64,000 nt of DNA from Sphingopyxis sp. H115 (GCF_001468465.1 NZ_LNSA01000002.1:62001-126000), one strand, 5' to 3'. Positions 7,814 to 17,287 are shown, counted from the first letter of the stretch. The notes: generated by a model not told the origin, from the sequence alone. Translations and numbers: made by a program.

Positions 7814-8602
7814 TTAGTCGCTGCGCCGGCTCGTCGGCATCTCCAGCCACAGCGACAGGCCCGTCGGCGCATCGCGCGGCGGTGCATCGACGACATGCCG
7901 CACCGCGTCGGCGCGGGCGCGGGTCAGGATCGCCGCGGGGATTTTCGCGGGGTGGAAGATATGATCGGCCTCGCCGAGCAGGCGCGCGGCGCGGAGGGTC
8001 AGGTCGTCGGGGTCGGGGCTGGTCAGTTGGATGGTTTCGAGGCGCGATGGCGGGGTGGCGGTGTCGCTGGCCAGCCAGGCATCGACCTTGTCCGGCGCGG
8101 TCGCGTCGAGCGGGTCGAGCGCGCCGCCGCTTGCCAGCGCGGCGTCGATGGCGCGGCGGCGGTCGGCGGGGGTGGGCCAGCGCGCCTTCATCACACCGCG
8201 CGCGGACTGCAGCGCCGAGGCGAGCGCGCCGAGCCGCGCGGGGAGCAAGGCTTCGACGCGTTGCCGGATCGCCTTCGCCAGCCCCGCCGACGCGCCGCCG
8301 GTGCCGATGGCGATGGTAACCGGGGCGCGGTCGACGATTGCGGGGGTGGTGAAATCGCAGAGATCGGGGCGGTCGACGACGTTGACGAGCAAGCCGCGCG
8401 CGCGCAATTCTTCGGCGGCGGCGCGCGCCGCGGCGTCATCGTCGAGCGCGACGAAGGCCAGCGCCGCGCCCGCTTCCCACGCCGGAACGATGCGCCCGCC
8501 GGCGCGCTCGATCAGCCGCGCCTTGGCATCGGCAGCCTCCCCCTCGCCCACCAGCACGACGGTGCGGCCGGTCAGGTTCAGGAAGATCGGGAGTTGGTGC
8601 AT
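7814..8602 (-). CDS. cysG: Siroheme synthase, dehydrogenase/ferrochelatase type (CysG N-domain, Met8-like)
   Basis: Oxidises precorrin-2 to sirohydrochlorin with NAD+ and inserts iron to give siroheme, the cofactor of sulfite and nitrite reductases. The protein has 262 residues from the ATG at 8602. The N-terminus MHQLPIFLNLTGRTVVLVG with GEGEAADAK is the Rossmann nucleotide-binding loop. The block VDRPDLCDFTTPAIV and the later APVTIAIGTGGASAGLAK match the bifunctional domain, which carries both activities. The C-terminal SAM uroporphyrinogen methyltransferase domain of long CysG is absent. An in-frame extension to 8644 is rejected because it is encoded by a dispersed palindromic repeat. AAGGG lies upstream of 8602. 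Confidence 0.88.
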   Translation of the reverse strand: MHQLPIFLNLTGRTVVLVGEGEAADAKARLIERAGGRIVPAWEAGAALAFVALDDDAAARAAAEELRARGLLVNVVDRPDLCDFTTPAIVDRAPVTIAIGTGGASAGLAKAIRQRVEALLPARLGALASALQSARGVMKARWPTPADRRRAIDAALASGGALDPLDATAPDKVDAWLASDTATPPSRLETIQLTSPDPDDLTLRAARLLGEADHIFHPAKIPAAILTRARADAVRHVVDAPPRDAPTGLSLWLEMPTSRRSD

Positions 8603-8611
8603 CAGTTCGCC

Positions 8612-8708
8612 CTTTTCTTCGTCATGCCGGACTTGGTCCGGCATTCATGATCCCTGCCGCGCCGTTGGGCCATGGACCCCGGACCAAGTCCGGGGTGACG
8701 AAGAAAAG
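8612..8708. repeat. Dispersed palindromic repeat between cysG and lysA
   Basis: Two imperfect copies of the palindromic unit CCGGACTTGGTCCGG face each other. The outer arms, from CTTTTCTTCGTCA on the left to TGACGAAGAAAAG on the right, are complementary. This is the REP-like palindrome common in sphingomonad intergenic regions. It may act as a transcript-stabilising or terminating structure downstream of lysA. Confidence 0.8.
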
Positions 8709-8743
8709 ATAGCGTCGCCGCGTATCCGCGCAACTGCGCCGTA

Positions 8744-10003
8744 TCAGTCGATCCAGTCGGGCACGCGTTCGGCGGCCATGATCGTTCCCGCTGCGATGCG
8801 GTCGGCGACGACGACATAGCGCTCGCCATCGACGAGCACCTCGGGCACCAGGCTGCGGCTGTTGTACGTCGACGCCATCGTCGCGCCATAGGCGCCCGCG
8901 GTGCGGAACACGGCGAGGTCGCCCGCCTCGACCCGATCGGTCACGCGGTCGCGCGCGAAGGTGTCGCCGGTTTCGCACACCGGGCCGACGATCGACGCGG
9001 TCATCGTCTCGCCCGACGGCTTCACCGCGACAAAGTCGTGATACGCATCGTAGAGCGCGGGGCGCGCGAGATCGTTCATCGCCGCATCGACGATGACGAA
9101 GGGGTTGGTCGCGCCGGGCTTGACCCACAGGACTTCGGTCAGCAGCACCCCGGTGTTGCCCGCGATGACGCGGCCGGGTTCGAACATCAAGGTGACATCC
9201 CAATCCTTGGTCACGCGCGCGACCATCGCGCCATATTCGGCCGGGCTCGGCGGATTGTCGTCGGGCTTGTACGGGACGCCGAGCCCGCCGCCGAGGTCGA
9301 CATGCGTGATGCTGTGCCCCGCGGCGCGCAGGTCGGCGATCAAGCGGCCAACGCGTTCGAACGCCGCCTCGAGCGGATCGAGACTAGTCAGCTGGCTGCC
9401 GATGTGGAGCGCGATGCCGCGCATCTGGAGCCCCGGCAGTCCGGCGAGCCGGCCAAAGATTTCGGGCGCGACGTCGATGCCGACGCCGAACTTGTTCTCG
9501 GCCTTGCCGGTCGAGATCTTGGCATGGGTGCCTGCATCAACGTCGGGATTGACGCGCAGCACCGCGCGCGCCGTCATTTCCTTGCGCGCCGCGATTTCGG
9601 CAAGCGCGACGCCCTCGGGCTCATGCTCGATATTGAACTGGCCGATCCCGCGATCGAGCCCCAGCGCCAGTTCGGCGCGCGTCTTGCCGACCCCCGAAAA
9701 GACGATGTCCTCGGGCGCCATGCCAGCCGCGAGCGCGCGTTCGAGCTCGCCGCCCGAGACGACGTCGGCGCCATAGCCCTGCCGCGCGAGGACGCGCAGC
9801 ACGCCGAGGTTGGGGTTGCACTTGATCGCGAAGGCGATGTGCTTTTTCGGGATATCGTTCAGCGCGTCGCGGAACACCTGCGCATGGCGTTCGAGCGTTG
9901 CGCGCGAATAGACATACACGGGGGTGCCGATTTCCTCGGCGATACGCGGCAGGGGGATGTCTTCGGCGTGGAGAACGCCGTCACGATAGTCAAAATGATC
10001 CAT
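8744..10003 (-). CDS. lysA: Diaminopimelate decarboxylase
   Basis: Catalyses the last step of lysine synthesis, meso-diaminopimelate to L-lysine and CO2, using pyridoxal phosphate. The 419-residue length is standard for the fold III PLP family. HIAFAIKCNPNLGVLRVLA near residue 52 contains the PLP lysine. HIGSQLTSLDP, VDLGGGLGVPY and FEPGRVIAGNTG are the PLP-phosphate and substrate motifs, and VGPVCETGDTFARD holds the cysteine contributed to the partner active site. The ATG at 10003 gives the family start MDHFDYRDGVLHAEDIPL. It follows the small lipoprotein gene with a 15-base gap and belongs to the argH-lipoprotein-lysA operon. Confidence 0.97.
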   Translation of the reverse strand: MDHFDYRDGVLHAEDIPLPRIAEEIGTPVYVYSRATLERHAQVFRDALNDIPKKHIAFAIKCNPNLGVLRVLARQGYGADVVSGGELERALAAGMAPEDIVFSGVGKTRAELALGLDRGIGQFNIEHEPEGVALAEIAARKEMTARAVLRVNPDVDAGTHAKISTGKAENKFGVGIDVAPEIFGRLAGLPGLQMRGIALHIGSQLTSLDPLEAAFERVGRLIADLRAAGHSITHVDLGGGLGVPYKPDDNPPSPAEYGAMVARVTKDWDVTLMFEPGRVIAGNTGVLLTEVLWVKPGATNPFVIVDAAMNDLARPALYDAYHDFVAVKPSGETMTASIVGPVCETGDTFARDRVTDRVEAGDLAVFRTAGAYGATMASTYNSRSLVPEVLVDGERYVVVADRIAAGTIMAAERVPDWID

Positions 10004-10018
10004 TGAAAAGTCCTAAGC

Positions 10019-10270
10019 TCAGCCCGGAGGCGGCAAGTCAAAATCGTCGGCTTCGCGGCGTTCGGACCGTTTGAGAAGTTCGTCGCTGCGCGCGGGCCGG
10101 GCCTGCGCGTCAGGCGTCGTAAGCTCCTCCGTGGTCGGGGCGCGGGTCGCGCCGACGGGAATGGCTGCCGCAGGCTGGCCTGCAACGGGCTTCAAATCTT
10201 CCTTGCTGCCGCACGCGCCGAGCAGCGCAACAACGGCAAAACCGGCTATGACGAGGCGCTTGGTCGCCAT
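10019..10270 (-). CDS. Small LptM-like lipoprotein
   Basis: An 83-residue predicted lipoprotein. The signal peptide IAGFAVVALLGACGSK ends in the lipobox LGAC, so the mature protein starts at Cys21 or thereabouts. The sequence after the cysteine, CGSKEDLKP, resembles the CGxKGPL signature of LptM (YifL), which helps mature the LptD/E outer-membrane LPS translocon in enterobacteria. A small lipoprotein of this kind next to lysA is a common arrangement in proteobacteria. The rest is low-complexity and probably disordered. The ATG at 10270 shares its A with the argH stop codon (TGATG), indicating translational coupling. Function here is inferred from context and a short motif. Confidence 0.8.
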   Translation of the reverse strand: MATKRLVIAGFAVVALLGACGSKEDLKPVAGQPAAAIPVGATRAPTTEELTTPDAQARPARSDELLKRSERREADDFDLPPPG

Positions 10271-11673
10271 CAATCCTGTCCTTCCAGCGCGGCACGCGCC
10301 GCGGCGATCGCCTGCCTTACCCGTTCGGGCGCCGTTCCGCCATAGCTGGTGCGGCTGGCGACCGACGCCTCGACGGTGAGCGCGGCGAGGACGTCGGGCG
10401 TGACCGCCGCGTGGATCGCGGCGGCGTCCTCTGCCGGCAACGCCGAGAGCTCGACGCCCAGTTCCTCGGCGCGCTTCACGCAGGCGCCGACGACATGATG
10501 CGCCTCGCGGAACGGCAGGCCGTTTTCGCGCACCAGCCAGTCGGCCAAGTCGGTCGCGGTCGAATAGCCCGACGCGGCAAGCGCGCGCATCCGGTCGGTG
10601 CGGAAGGTCAGCGTTTCGACCATGCCCGTCATCGCCGCGAGCGACAGCGCAAGCGCATCGAACGCGCCGAAGACGGTTTCCTTGTCGTCCTGCAAATCCT
10701 TCGAGTAAGTGAGCGGCAGCCCCTTCACGATCACCGACAGACGCTGGAAGGCGCCGAGCAGCAGGCCGGCACGGCCGCGCACCAGTTCGGCGGCATCGGG
10801 GTTGCGTTTTTGCGGCATGATCGAGCTACCCGTCGACCAGGCGTCGGGCAGGCTGATGAAACCGAAAGGCTGGCTCGCCCAGATCACGATTTCCTCGGCA
10901 AGCCGCGACAGGTGGATCGCGGCGATCGACGCCGATGCGCAAAATTCGAGCGCGAAGTCGCGATCGGACACCGCATCGATGCTGTTCGCCATCGGGCGGT
11001 CGAACCCGAGCGCCGATGCGGTGGCGTCGCGATCGAGCGGAAAGCTGGTGCCCGCGAGCGCGGCGGCGCCGAGCGGCGATTCGTTGAGGCGGCGGCGCGC
11101 ATCGGCGAAGCGGCTGCGGTCGCGGCCGAACATTTCGACATAGGCGAGCAGGTGATGGCCAAGCGTCACCGGCTGCGCGACCTGCAGGTGGGTGAAGCCG
11201 GGCATGATGCTGTCCGCATGGTCGTCGGCGCGCGTCAGCAGCGCCGCCTGGATCGCCGCGAGCCCTGCATCGATGCGTTCGCAGGCGGTGCGCGTCCACA
11301 GGCGGAAATCGGTCGCGACCTGATCGTTGCGCGAGCGCGCGGTGTGGAGCCGCCCGGCGGCGTCGCCGACGAGCTCCTTCAGCCGCGCCTCGACGGTCAT
11401 GTGGATATCTTCGAGGCTGAGGTCGACCGGAACGCCGTTCGCGGCGAATTCGTCGGCGATCTGCGCGAGGCCGCGGTCGATGACCACGGCGTCCCCCGAA
11501 TCGATGATTCCGGTGGCGCCGAGCATCGCCGCATGCGCGCGGCTGGCGGTGATATCTTCTTCCCACAGGCGCTTGTCGACGGGGATCGACGCGTTAATCT
11601 CTTGCATGATCGCGGCGGGTCCGCCACCGAAGCGGCCGCCCCACATGCTGTTGCTGTCCGGAGTATTCGCCAT
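10270..11673 (-). CDS. argH: Argininosuccinate lyase
   Basis: Splits argininosuccinate into arginine and fumarate, the last step of arginine synthesis. The 467-residue protein from the ATG at 11673 begins [20 protein letters not shown], the standard start with the WGGRF motif. [37 protein letters not shown] in near-identical form, and the signature [20 protein letters not shown] near residue 283 hold the catalytic residues. An open frame continues upstream to 12012 but lies over the tlpA coding region and is not real. It is followed directly by the lipoprotein gene and lysA, and is transcribed divergently from tlpA with overlapping 5' ends. Confidence 0.97.
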   Translation of the reverse strand: MANTPDSNSMWGGRFGGGPAAIMQEINASIPVDKRLWEEDITASRAHAAMLGATGIIDSGDAVVIDRGLAQIADEFAANGVPVDLSLEDIHMTVEARLKELVGDAAGRLHTARSRNDQVATDFRLWTRTACERIDAGLAAIQAALLTRADDHADSIMPGFTHLQVAQPVTLGHHLLAYVEMFGRDRSRFADARRRLNESPLGAAALAGTSFPLDRDATASALGFDRPMANSIDAVSDRDFALEFCASASIAAIHLSRLAEEIVIWASQPFGFISLPDAWSTGSSIMPQKRNPDAAELVRGRAGLLLGAFQRLSVIVKGLPLTYSKDLQDDKETVFGAFDALALSLAAMTGMVETLTFRTDRMRALAASGYSTATDLADWLVRENGLPFREAHHVVGACVKRAEELGVELSALPAEDAAAIHAAVTPDVLAALTVEASVASRTSYGGTAPERVRQAIAAARAALEGQD

Positions 11674-12268
11674 TCGCCGCGTTCCAAATCCGTCGCTGTT
11701 GATCCTCGCCCTAGCTCTGGCCGGATCGGTCGCGGGCTGCGATAGGCAAAAGGCAGGCAGCGAGCAAGCCGCGCAAGGCCAAGCAAATGTTTCGGCGGGC
11801 CAAGCGAAGGGCGTCAGCGCCTTCGAATATATGATCGACCGCAGCCACAAGGGCGAAGCCGCGCCCAAGGCCGCCTTCAGCGGTCCCGACGACGCGGCGG
11901 TGACGCTCGCCGCCTTTCGCGGCAAGCCGCTGCTCGTCAATCTGTGGGCGACTTGGTGCGCGCCGTGCGTGGCCGAGATGCCGACGCTCGACGCGCTCGC
12001 GGCGAAGAGCAAGGACCGGATGACGGTGATCGCGGTCGCGCAGGATCTGCAGGGCGCCGAGATCGTCGATCCGTGGTTCCAGAAAGCGGGGTTGACGGCG
12101 CTGCAACCCTATCTCGACCCCGAAAACGGCCTGCTCGACGCCGCGAACAGCGCGCTGCCGACGAGCATTTATTATGACGCGGAAGGCCGCGAAATCTGGC
12201 GCGTCGTCGGCGCGATCGACTGGCAGGGCGCCGAGGCGAAGGCGCTGCTGGCGGAGGGCGTTTCCTAG
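11645..12268 (+). CDS. TlpA-like thioredoxin-fold lipoprotein
   Basis: A membrane-anchored periplasmic thiol-disulfide reductase of the TlpA/ResA type, about 207 residues. The N-terminus is hydrophobic ([18 protein letters not shown]) and ends in a lipobox, so it is probably a lipoprotein. The redox motif is [15 protein letters not shown] near residue 101. [18 protein letters not shown] and the cis-proline region [12 protein letters not shown] complete the fold. In alphaproteobacteria TlpA proteins reduce copper-site cysteines of cytochrome oxidase, and placement divergent from argH is common; the role here is inferred. The ATG at 11645 overlaps the argH start by 29 bases, so the exact start is uncertain. 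Confidence 0.85.
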   Translation: MLLLSGVFAIRRVPNPSLLILALALAGSVAGCDRQKAGSEQAAQGQANVSAGQAKGVSAFEYMIDRSHKGEAAPKAAFSGPDDAAVTLAAFRGKPLLVNLWATWCAPCVAEMPTLDALAAKSKDRMTVIAVAQDLQGAEIVDPWFQKAGLTALQPYLDPENGLLDAANSALPTSIYYDAEGREIWRVVGAIDWQGAEAKALLAEGVS

Positions 12269-12300
12269 GCATCGAATAATTTCGTCATTCCCGAACAAGA

Positions 12301-12330
12301 AAGGGCGGGTGCCCCATGACACCCGCCCTT
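12301..12330. terminator. Hairpin between tlpA and the convergent secreted-protein gene
   Basis: An 11-bp perfect stem, AAGGGCGGGTG with CACCCGCCCTT, and an 8-base loop. It lies 32 bases after the tlpA stop and about 40 bases from the end of the convergent gene, so it may terminate both. No long T-run follows. Confidence 0.6.
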
Positions 12331-12370
12331 CCGTGCGACCCGGAGAGGGCTCCGGGAAAATTGGCGCGGC

Positions 12371-12709
12371 TTAACCGCCGACCGTGACGCGGCCGGTGCG
12401 ATAGCCCTTCTTGCGCATTTCCTTCACATAGTCCTTGTCGGCGTCGACGACTTCGACGGTCCATTCGTCCCACGCGTCCCAGCGGTCTTCACGGTCGGTG
12501 GCGCGGCGAAGATCGCTGGTCAGCTCCTTCTCGGCCTCCATGATATCGGCCTTGTAATTATACCATTGCTGGTTGACGACGCCCGCGATCGGGGCGGTGC
12601 GGATGTGCGGCGCCTCGAAGCCCGGCGGCATCGCGCCATAGGGAACGGCGGCCACGGCGGCGGTGGCGGGGAGAGCCAAGATTGCGGCGAGGGTGGTCCA
12701 TTTTTTCAT
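12371..12709 (-). CDS. Small secreted protein of unknown function
   Basis: A 112-residue protein with a clear signal peptide (KKWTTLAAILALPATAAVAA, cut near residue 21). The mature part is unrecognised. It is rich in charged and aromatic residues, with a helical acidic/basic middle such as ADIMEAEKELTSDLRRATD followed by DRWDAWDEWTVEVVDADKDY and a short basic end. No cysteines are in the mature chain. The ATG at 12709 is set by GGAGATGG upstream; an in-frame extension to 12805 would hide the signal peptide. It lies 124 bases downstream of gpsA on the same strand, but it may have its own promoter. Confidence 0.7.
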   Translation of the reverse strand: MKKWTTLAAILALPATAAVAAVPYGAMPPGFEAPHIRTAPIAGVVNQQWYNYKADIMEAEKELTSDLRRATDREDRWDAWDEWTVEVVDADKDYVKEMRKKGYRTGRVTVGG

Positions 12710-12833
12710 CGTCCATCTCCTGATTGCCTGCCCGCGTGCGGGCCGGTCAGGGGAGTCAACGAAGCACCGCGTCCTTTTCTTCCCGGCTGGTCGCCGAAAT
12801 GCCACGGGTCGCGGCGGAATCGTCCAAAAATCC

Positions 12834-13835
12834 TCAGCCGGGGTGCGCTTCGTCGCCGACGGCGGACCGCAGGAGGCCGCGAAATACCTCCTGCGCGCTG
12901 CGTTTTCCCTGCGTCACATCATAGACGTCGCGCGCGATCGGCATGTCGAGGCCATGGCGTTCGGCGAGCGCGATCACGGTGGGCGCGCTCTTCACCCCCT
13001 CGGCAACCATGTTCATGCCCGCGATGATCGCGTCGATCGAGCGCCCCTTGCCGAGTTCGACCCCGACGTGGCGGTTGCGCGACAAGGGGCTGGTACAGGT
13101 GGCGATCAGGTCCCCCATTCCGGTGAGGCCCGCAAAGGTTTCGGGCCGCCCGCCCATCGCCACGCCGAGCCGCGTGATCTCCGCGAGCCCGCGCGTCATC
13201 AGCGCCGACCTTGTATTGTCGCCCGCGCCAAGCCCGTCGCCCATGCCGACCGCAATCGCGATGATATTCTTGAGCACCCCCCCGAGTTCGCAGCCCAAGA
13301 GGTCGGTGTTGGTGTAGACGCGGAACAGGCCCGAGTGGAACACGGGCTGGAGCGCGCGCACGACGATCTCGTCCTCCATCGACAGCACGCTCGCCGCCGC
13401 CTGGCCCGTCATGATCTCGCGCGCGAGGTTGGGGCCGGTGAGCACGCCGACGGGGTGGCCGGGCAGCACTTCCTCGATCAGTTCGGTCATCCGCTTGCCC
13501 GAGGAGAGTTCGAGCCCCTTGGTCAGGCTGATCACCGGGACCCAGGGACGAAGATGCTGCTTCGCCTCTTCGAGGACGGCGCGAAAACTGTGCGAGGGGA
13601 CGCCCATGACGAGCACATCGGCGCCCGCGACGACCTGGGCCATGTCGTGCGTCGCGCGCAGCGCGGAAGGCAGCTTGATGCCGGGCAGATATTTGCGGTT
13701 CTCGTTGTCGGCGTTGATACCGTCGACCGTCTCGGCGTCGCGCGCCCACAGCGTGATCGGCGCGTTGCGCGACACCACCGATGCGACCGTCGTCCCCCAA
13801 CTGCCCCCGCCGAGCAGCCCCACTTTGAGGCGCAT
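12834..13835 (-). CDS. gpsA: Glycerol-3-phosphate dehydrogenase [NAD(P)+]
   Basis: Reduces dihydroxyacetone phosphate to sn-glycerol-3-phosphate, the backbone of phospholipids and triacylglycerol. At 333 residues it has the usual length. The N-terminal VGLLGGGSWGTTVASVVSRN holds the GxGxxG nucleotide loop. Further motifs are VISLTKGLE, VLTGPNLAREIM, the catalytic lysine region LGGVLKNIIAIAVGMGDGL, NTRSALMTRGLAEI and FAGLTGMGDLIATCTSPLSRN. It lies about 190 bases before the large lipid gene run, which would use its product through the PlsB-type acyltransferase. It is also near glpD, which consumes the same metabolite. Confidence 0.97.
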   Translation of the reverse strand: MRLKVGLLGGGSWGTTVASVVSRNAPITLWARDAETVDGINADNENRKYLPGIKLPSALRATHDMAQVVAGADVLVMGVPSHSFRAVLEEAKQHLRPWVPVISLTKGLELSSGKRMTELIEEVLPGHPVGVLTGPNLAREIMTGQAAASVLSMEDEIVVRALQPVFHSGLFRVYTNTDLLGCELGGVLKNIIAIAVGMGDGLGAGDNTRSALMTRGLAEITRLGVAMGGRPETFAGLTGMGDLIATCTSPLSRNRHVGVELGKGRSIDAIIAGMNMVAEGVKSAPTVIALAERHGLDMPIARDVYDVTQGKRSAQEVFRGLLRSAVGDEAHPG

Positions 13836-14025
13836 ATGTCTCTCCCGCTATTTTCGGGAGAGACTGACGCGGGATTAAAGGGTTGGCAAGGCAAGTTCCT
13901 CTCTGTCGCGCAGCGATGGGACGGTGGCAGCGCGGAGCGCTGACGGGGGGGGGGGTATAGCGCGCCCCTCCACCACGCGCTTTGCACGCGCCCCCCCTTC
14001 CCCACGGCTTCGCCGCAGGGAGGAT

Positions 14026-14958
14026 TTAATGCTCCGCCAGAAACGCGCGTTGGATCTCGGCAGTCGCCTTCGGGTCCTCCATCATCGGCACGTGCGCGAC
14101 ATGTTCGAAGATGTGGGTGCGGCTGTTCGCGATGCCGTTTTCGAGCACCGCGACGCAGCTGACGTCGATCAGCTTGTCGTGGCGGCCCCAGATGATCAGC
14201 GTCGGCACCGTCACCTTGCCGAGTTCGTCGTTGAGCGGTCGCTGCTCCATTTCGTCGGCGATAACCCAGAAAATCTTGTCGAGAAGGTCGCGGTGCCTGA
14301 GCGCGTCGGCGTAGATGACCGGCTTCAGGCGCGCGGGCACAAAAGTCGGCTTGTGCACGACGAAGGCGATCAACCGGTCGGCATCTTCGAGGCTGGCGAG
14401 CACGAGCGGGTTGTAATCGCGGTCGGCGGCAAGCTTCTGGAGTTCGCTTTCATCCGCGCCGAGTATGCCGGCATTGTTCATCAGCGTCAGTGTGCGAAGG
14501 GCGCCCGGATAGTCGATCGCATAGCGCAGCGCGATCCAGCCGCCCATGCTGTTGCCGCCAAGGTGCGGGCGTTCGACGCCGAGCGCATCGAGAAAGGCCC
14601 GGAGCCGTGCCGCCTGACTTGCGACGTCGAAGGGCAGTTCGCCGTCACGGTCATTTTCGCCGAAGCCCGGCAGGTCGGGCGCGATCAGGCGATAGTCCTT
14701 GGTCAGCCAGGGGGCATAGAAGGTCCAGTGATCCTTGTCGGCGCCGAAACCGTGCACCATCACGAGGGTGGGTTTAGACGGATCGCCGCCCTCCAGATAG
14801 GGCCAGGTCCGGCCGTCGACGACGACGGTCTTGCGCACCACCCGCGCACGTTTGCGCATCAGCCAGCGCATGAGCTGCACAAGCTGTTCGGGAAAGAGGA
14901 AATAGAGCAGCGCGAGCGTGATGAGCGGGGAAAAGATCAGGACGAGGAGGATTTTCAT
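14026..14958 (-). CDS. Membrane-anchored alpha/beta hydrolase
   Basis: A 310-residue serine hydrolase with an N-terminal membrane segment (ILLVLIFSPLITLALLYFLF, residues 3-22), so probably tethered to the inner membrane. The oxyanion region MVHGFGADKDHW, the nucleophile elbow GGNSMGGWIALR near residue 131, the acid region IWGRHDKLIDV and the terminal histidine HVAHVPMMEDP form the catalytic triad. It resembles lipases and esterases that release fatty acids from small esters. The ATG at 14958 overlaps the upstream lipase gene stop by four bases (ATGA), so the two are coupled. It is the last gene of the lipid run. Confidence 0.88.
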   Translation of the reverse strand: MKILLVLIFSPLITLALLYFLFPEQLVQLMRWLMRKRARVVRKTVVVDGRTWPYLEGGDPSKPTLVMVHGFGADKDHWTFYAPWLTKDYRLIAPDLPGFGENDRDGELPFDVASQAARLRAFLDALGVERPHLGGNSMGGWIALRYAIDYPGALRTLTLMNNAGILGADESELQKLAADRDYNPLVLASLEDADRLIAFVVHKPTFVPARLKPVIYADALRHRDLLDKIFWVIADEMEQRPLNDELGKVTVPTLIIWGRHDKLIDVSCVAVLENGIANSRTHIFEHVAHVPMMEDPKATAEIQRAFLAEH

Positions 14959-15815
14959 GCGGCGCCCCGTTCCTTTACATGCGCGTCGAACCATTCGATC
15001 AGGTCGCCCAGCACCGCACCCTGTTCGGGCTCGTTGTAGATTTCGTGGAACAGGCCCGGATAGATTTCGAGGCGCTTGTCCTGCGATGCCACATTGTCGA
15101 ACAGATAGCGCGAGCCCGCGGGCGCGGTGAGGCGATCGGCCGCGCCATGCTGGATCAGGATCGGCAGGCGGATTTTCGGCGCGTCGGCCTGCGCGACCGC
15201 CATCGCGTCCATGAATTCCTTACCGAGGCGCGCGCCGATCTTGCCGCCATAGACCAGCGGATCGGCCCGATAGGCGTCGACCACCGCCGGGTCGCGGCTG
15301 ACGCCGCTCGCATCCAATGACAACACGCCAAGGCGGGGAAAGAAGCGCGAGAGGAAACGGCTGATCCAGACGGTAAAACGCGACGGCGGTTCGGCGGGCA
15401 GAATCGCGGGACCCGAAAGCGCGGCGGCGACGAACGCCTGCTGCCGTTCGACGAGGAACAGCGTCGCGATGAGCCCGCCCATACTGTGCCCCAGCAGCAG
15501 GCGCGGCGTCTCGCCATGGTTGATTTCGACGAGCGTCAGCAGTTCGCTCATCCCGTCGAGAAAGGCCGAAAAGCGCGGGACATAGCCGCCCTCCCCATCC
15601 GATTGGCCATGCCCCCAATGATCGACGGCATAAATCGCGTAGCCGGCGTCGGTCAGCCGCGTCGCGACATGGGTGTAGCGCCCGGCATGTTCGGCATAGC
15701 CGTGCGCAAGGAGGACGATGGCGCGCGGGCGGCCTTCGGGAAGCCAGTGAGTGACGTGCAGCCGCGCCCCCGCACCGGCGGATTCGGCTGGCAGGATGAC
15801 GGCGCCGGCCGCCAT
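14955..15815 (-). CDS. Monoacylglycerol lipase-like alpha/beta hydrolase
   Basis: A 286-residue soluble serine hydrolase of the lysophospholipase/monoacylglycerol lipase type. The family signature HGYAEHAGRYTHVATRL near residues 39-55 and the pattern VDHWGHGQSDG are typical. GHSMGGLIATLFLVERQQ near residue 109 holds the nucleophile, and QHGAADRLTAPAGSRYLF and PGLFHEIYNEPE supply the acid and histidine. It would release fatty acid and glycerol from monoacylglycerol, completing triacylglycerol breakdown begun by the patatin-like enzyme encoded just upstream (2-base gap). A longer in-frame start at 16169 lies inside the patatin gene and is rejected. Confidence 0.9.
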   Translation of the reverse strand: MAAGAVILPAESAGAGARLHVTHWLPEGRPRAIVLLAHGYAEHAGRYTHVATRLTDAGYAIYAVDHWGHGQSDGEGGYVPRFSAFLDGMSELLTLVEINHGETPRLLLGHSMGGLIATLFLVERQQAFVAAALSGPAILPAEPPSRFTVWISRFLSRFFPRLGVLSLDASGVSRDPAVVDAYRADPLVYGGKIGARLGKEFMDAMAVAQADAPKIRLPILIQHGAADRLTAPAGSRYLFDNVASQDKRLEIYPGLFHEIYNEPEQGAVLGDLIEWFDAHVKERGAA

Positions 15816-15817
15816 GC

Positions 15818-17287
15818 TCAGCGAACCGCCTTTTGCAGCGCGCCGCTGCGGTGCCCGGGGCCATCGTCGCCCGCCTTGTCGATTTTCGCCAATATCGCTT
15901 CGAGCGCGCGGCTGATCGCGGTCTGGGTGCGGACCATCTCGATCTTGGGCCAGGCGGTGCGCATGCCGGTGTCGATGAGCTCGTCGATGTCGTCCTGTCC
16001 GAGGTCCGAGAGAATTTTCGCCGGCGACCAGAATTTGGGCGGGCGGATGATGTTGATGTCGCCAGTATATTCCTGGTTGATCACCGAGCGCGCCATATTG
16101 GCGATGCTGTTCAAGGGCGGGATCAGTTCGAGCGGCTTCTGGAAAATCACCATATTGGCGTTGAGCCACGCCTTGAAGGTCGTCATCGAGGCGTGCTGAA
16201 TCGCCTCGATCGGCGCCATCTGCTTACGCGTGTCGGTCGCGAAGGGCAGCGCGATCGGGTTCGCCTGGCTGACGATATGATGGTTGACGCCATAGAGGCG
16301 TTCGAGGCGCTTGGTCGGGATATCGTGCGTCACCGACCCGTCGACCCAGCGGCGGTCGGGCTGGTAGGGAACGCGCTCTCCCGCATCGTCGCGCGCCATC
16401 AGCATCACCGGCGGAAAGACGCCCGGAACCGCGCACGACGCCAGCACAGCTTCGCGGATCAGCACGTTGGGCGCAGTGATCGCGTTCAAGAGCCGGCCAT
16501 TCTGATGCTTTTCGGCGGGCGCGACCGAAACGTTGAGATGCCGACCGCTGACCTCATAGGCTTCCTGGAAGGTCAGGTCGGGGATAAGGTCAGCGAGGCG
16601 GTCGCGTACCTCGTCGGGCGCGAGGCGGCGTCCCTCGGGATCGCGGTCGGGGTTGGCGAGGCGTTCGCTTTCGAGGAAGGCGCCGATGTCGGCGTCCTTG
16701 CGCGTGCAGACGACCGCGGCGACGATCGACCCGCCGCTCGCGCCCGACATGATCGCGGGAAGAACGCCTTCGGACCAGAGCGCCTTGACGACGCCGATAT
16801 GGAAAAACAGAAAGCTGCCCGACCCCGAGAGCAGCAGCGCCGAACGGCCGTAGCAATGCTGCGCGCGGCGGAAGAAATCGCGCTTTTCCTCGCGGGGGAT
16901 GCTGCGCGCGGCGGCGATTTTGTGCAGCGACGCGACGACCTCGGCGATATAATCTTCGACCAGCTTTTTCGTGCCGAAACGCGCCTTTTGGTACAGCCGT
17001 TCGTGCCCCATGCCGTCGATATTGCCGTGGATGCCCTCGTTCAGCACGAAGAGCAGCCCCTTGACGTCGCCCGCCGCCGACAGCGCGCGCAGTTTTTCGA
17101 GCCGGGCGCGGATCGCTTTATAGTCGAAATGCTTGCTCTCGTCGGCGTCGCGCCAAGTCTGAAGCCCCGATTTCTTGTCATGTTCGCGGGCTGCCTTGCT
17201 CCAGGCGGCATAGTCGGGCGCGGTCGCAAGATCGCGGTCGGCGCTGAGCGTCGGGGTGAAGAGCATTCGGTAATCCTGCGAGAGCAT
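15818..17287 (-). CDS. Patatin-like phospholipase/triacylglycerol lipase with DUF3336 region
   Basis: A 489-residue Ser-Asp dyad lipase resembling the yeast Tgl3/plant SDP1 triacylglycerol lipase group. The N-terminal part (about residues 1-140) matches the DUF3336 type with DYAAWSKAAREHDKKSGLQ. The patatin core has the oxyanion loop LSGSGSFLFFHIGVVKAL, the nucleophile GASGGSIVAAVVCTRKD near residue 180, and the dyad aspartate WVDGSVTHDIPTKRL near residue 316. It probably hydrolyses stored triacylglycerol or phospholipid. The start at 17287 is three bases after the WS/DGAT stop; the in-frame extension to 17482 lies inside that gene. A storage-lipid synthase followed at once by a lipase suggests coordinated turnover. 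Confidence 0.92.
   Translation of the reverse strand: MLSQDYRMLFTPTLSADRDLATAPDYAAWSKAAREHDKKSGLQTWRDADESKHFDYKAIRARLEKLRALSAAGDVKGLLFVLNEGIHGNIDGMGHERLYQKARFGTKKLVEDYIAEVVASLHKIAAARSIPREEKRDFFRRAQHCYGRSALLLSGSGSFLFFHIGVVKALWSEGVLPAIMSGASGGSIVAAVVCTRKDADIGAFLESERLANPDRDPEGRRLAPDEVRDRLADLIPDLTFQEAYEVSGRHLNVSVAPAEKHQNGRLLNAITAPNVLIREAVLASCAVPGVFPPVMLMARDDAGERVPYQPDRRWVDGSVTHDIPTKRLERLYGVNHHIVSQANPIALPFATDTRKQMAPIEAIQHASMTTFKAWLNANMVIFQKPLELIPPLNSIANMARSVINQEYTGDINIIRPPKFWSPAKILSDLGQDDIDELIDTGMRTAWPKIEMVRTQTAISRALEAILAKIDKAGDDGPGHRSGALQKAVR

Noticed and set aside
10270-12012. A 580-residue argininosuccinate lyase with a long N-terminal extension
   Set aside because: The extra 113 codons lie antisense to the TlpA-like gene, which has an intact WCAPC motif and lipobox. 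The family start WGGRF begins just after 11673.
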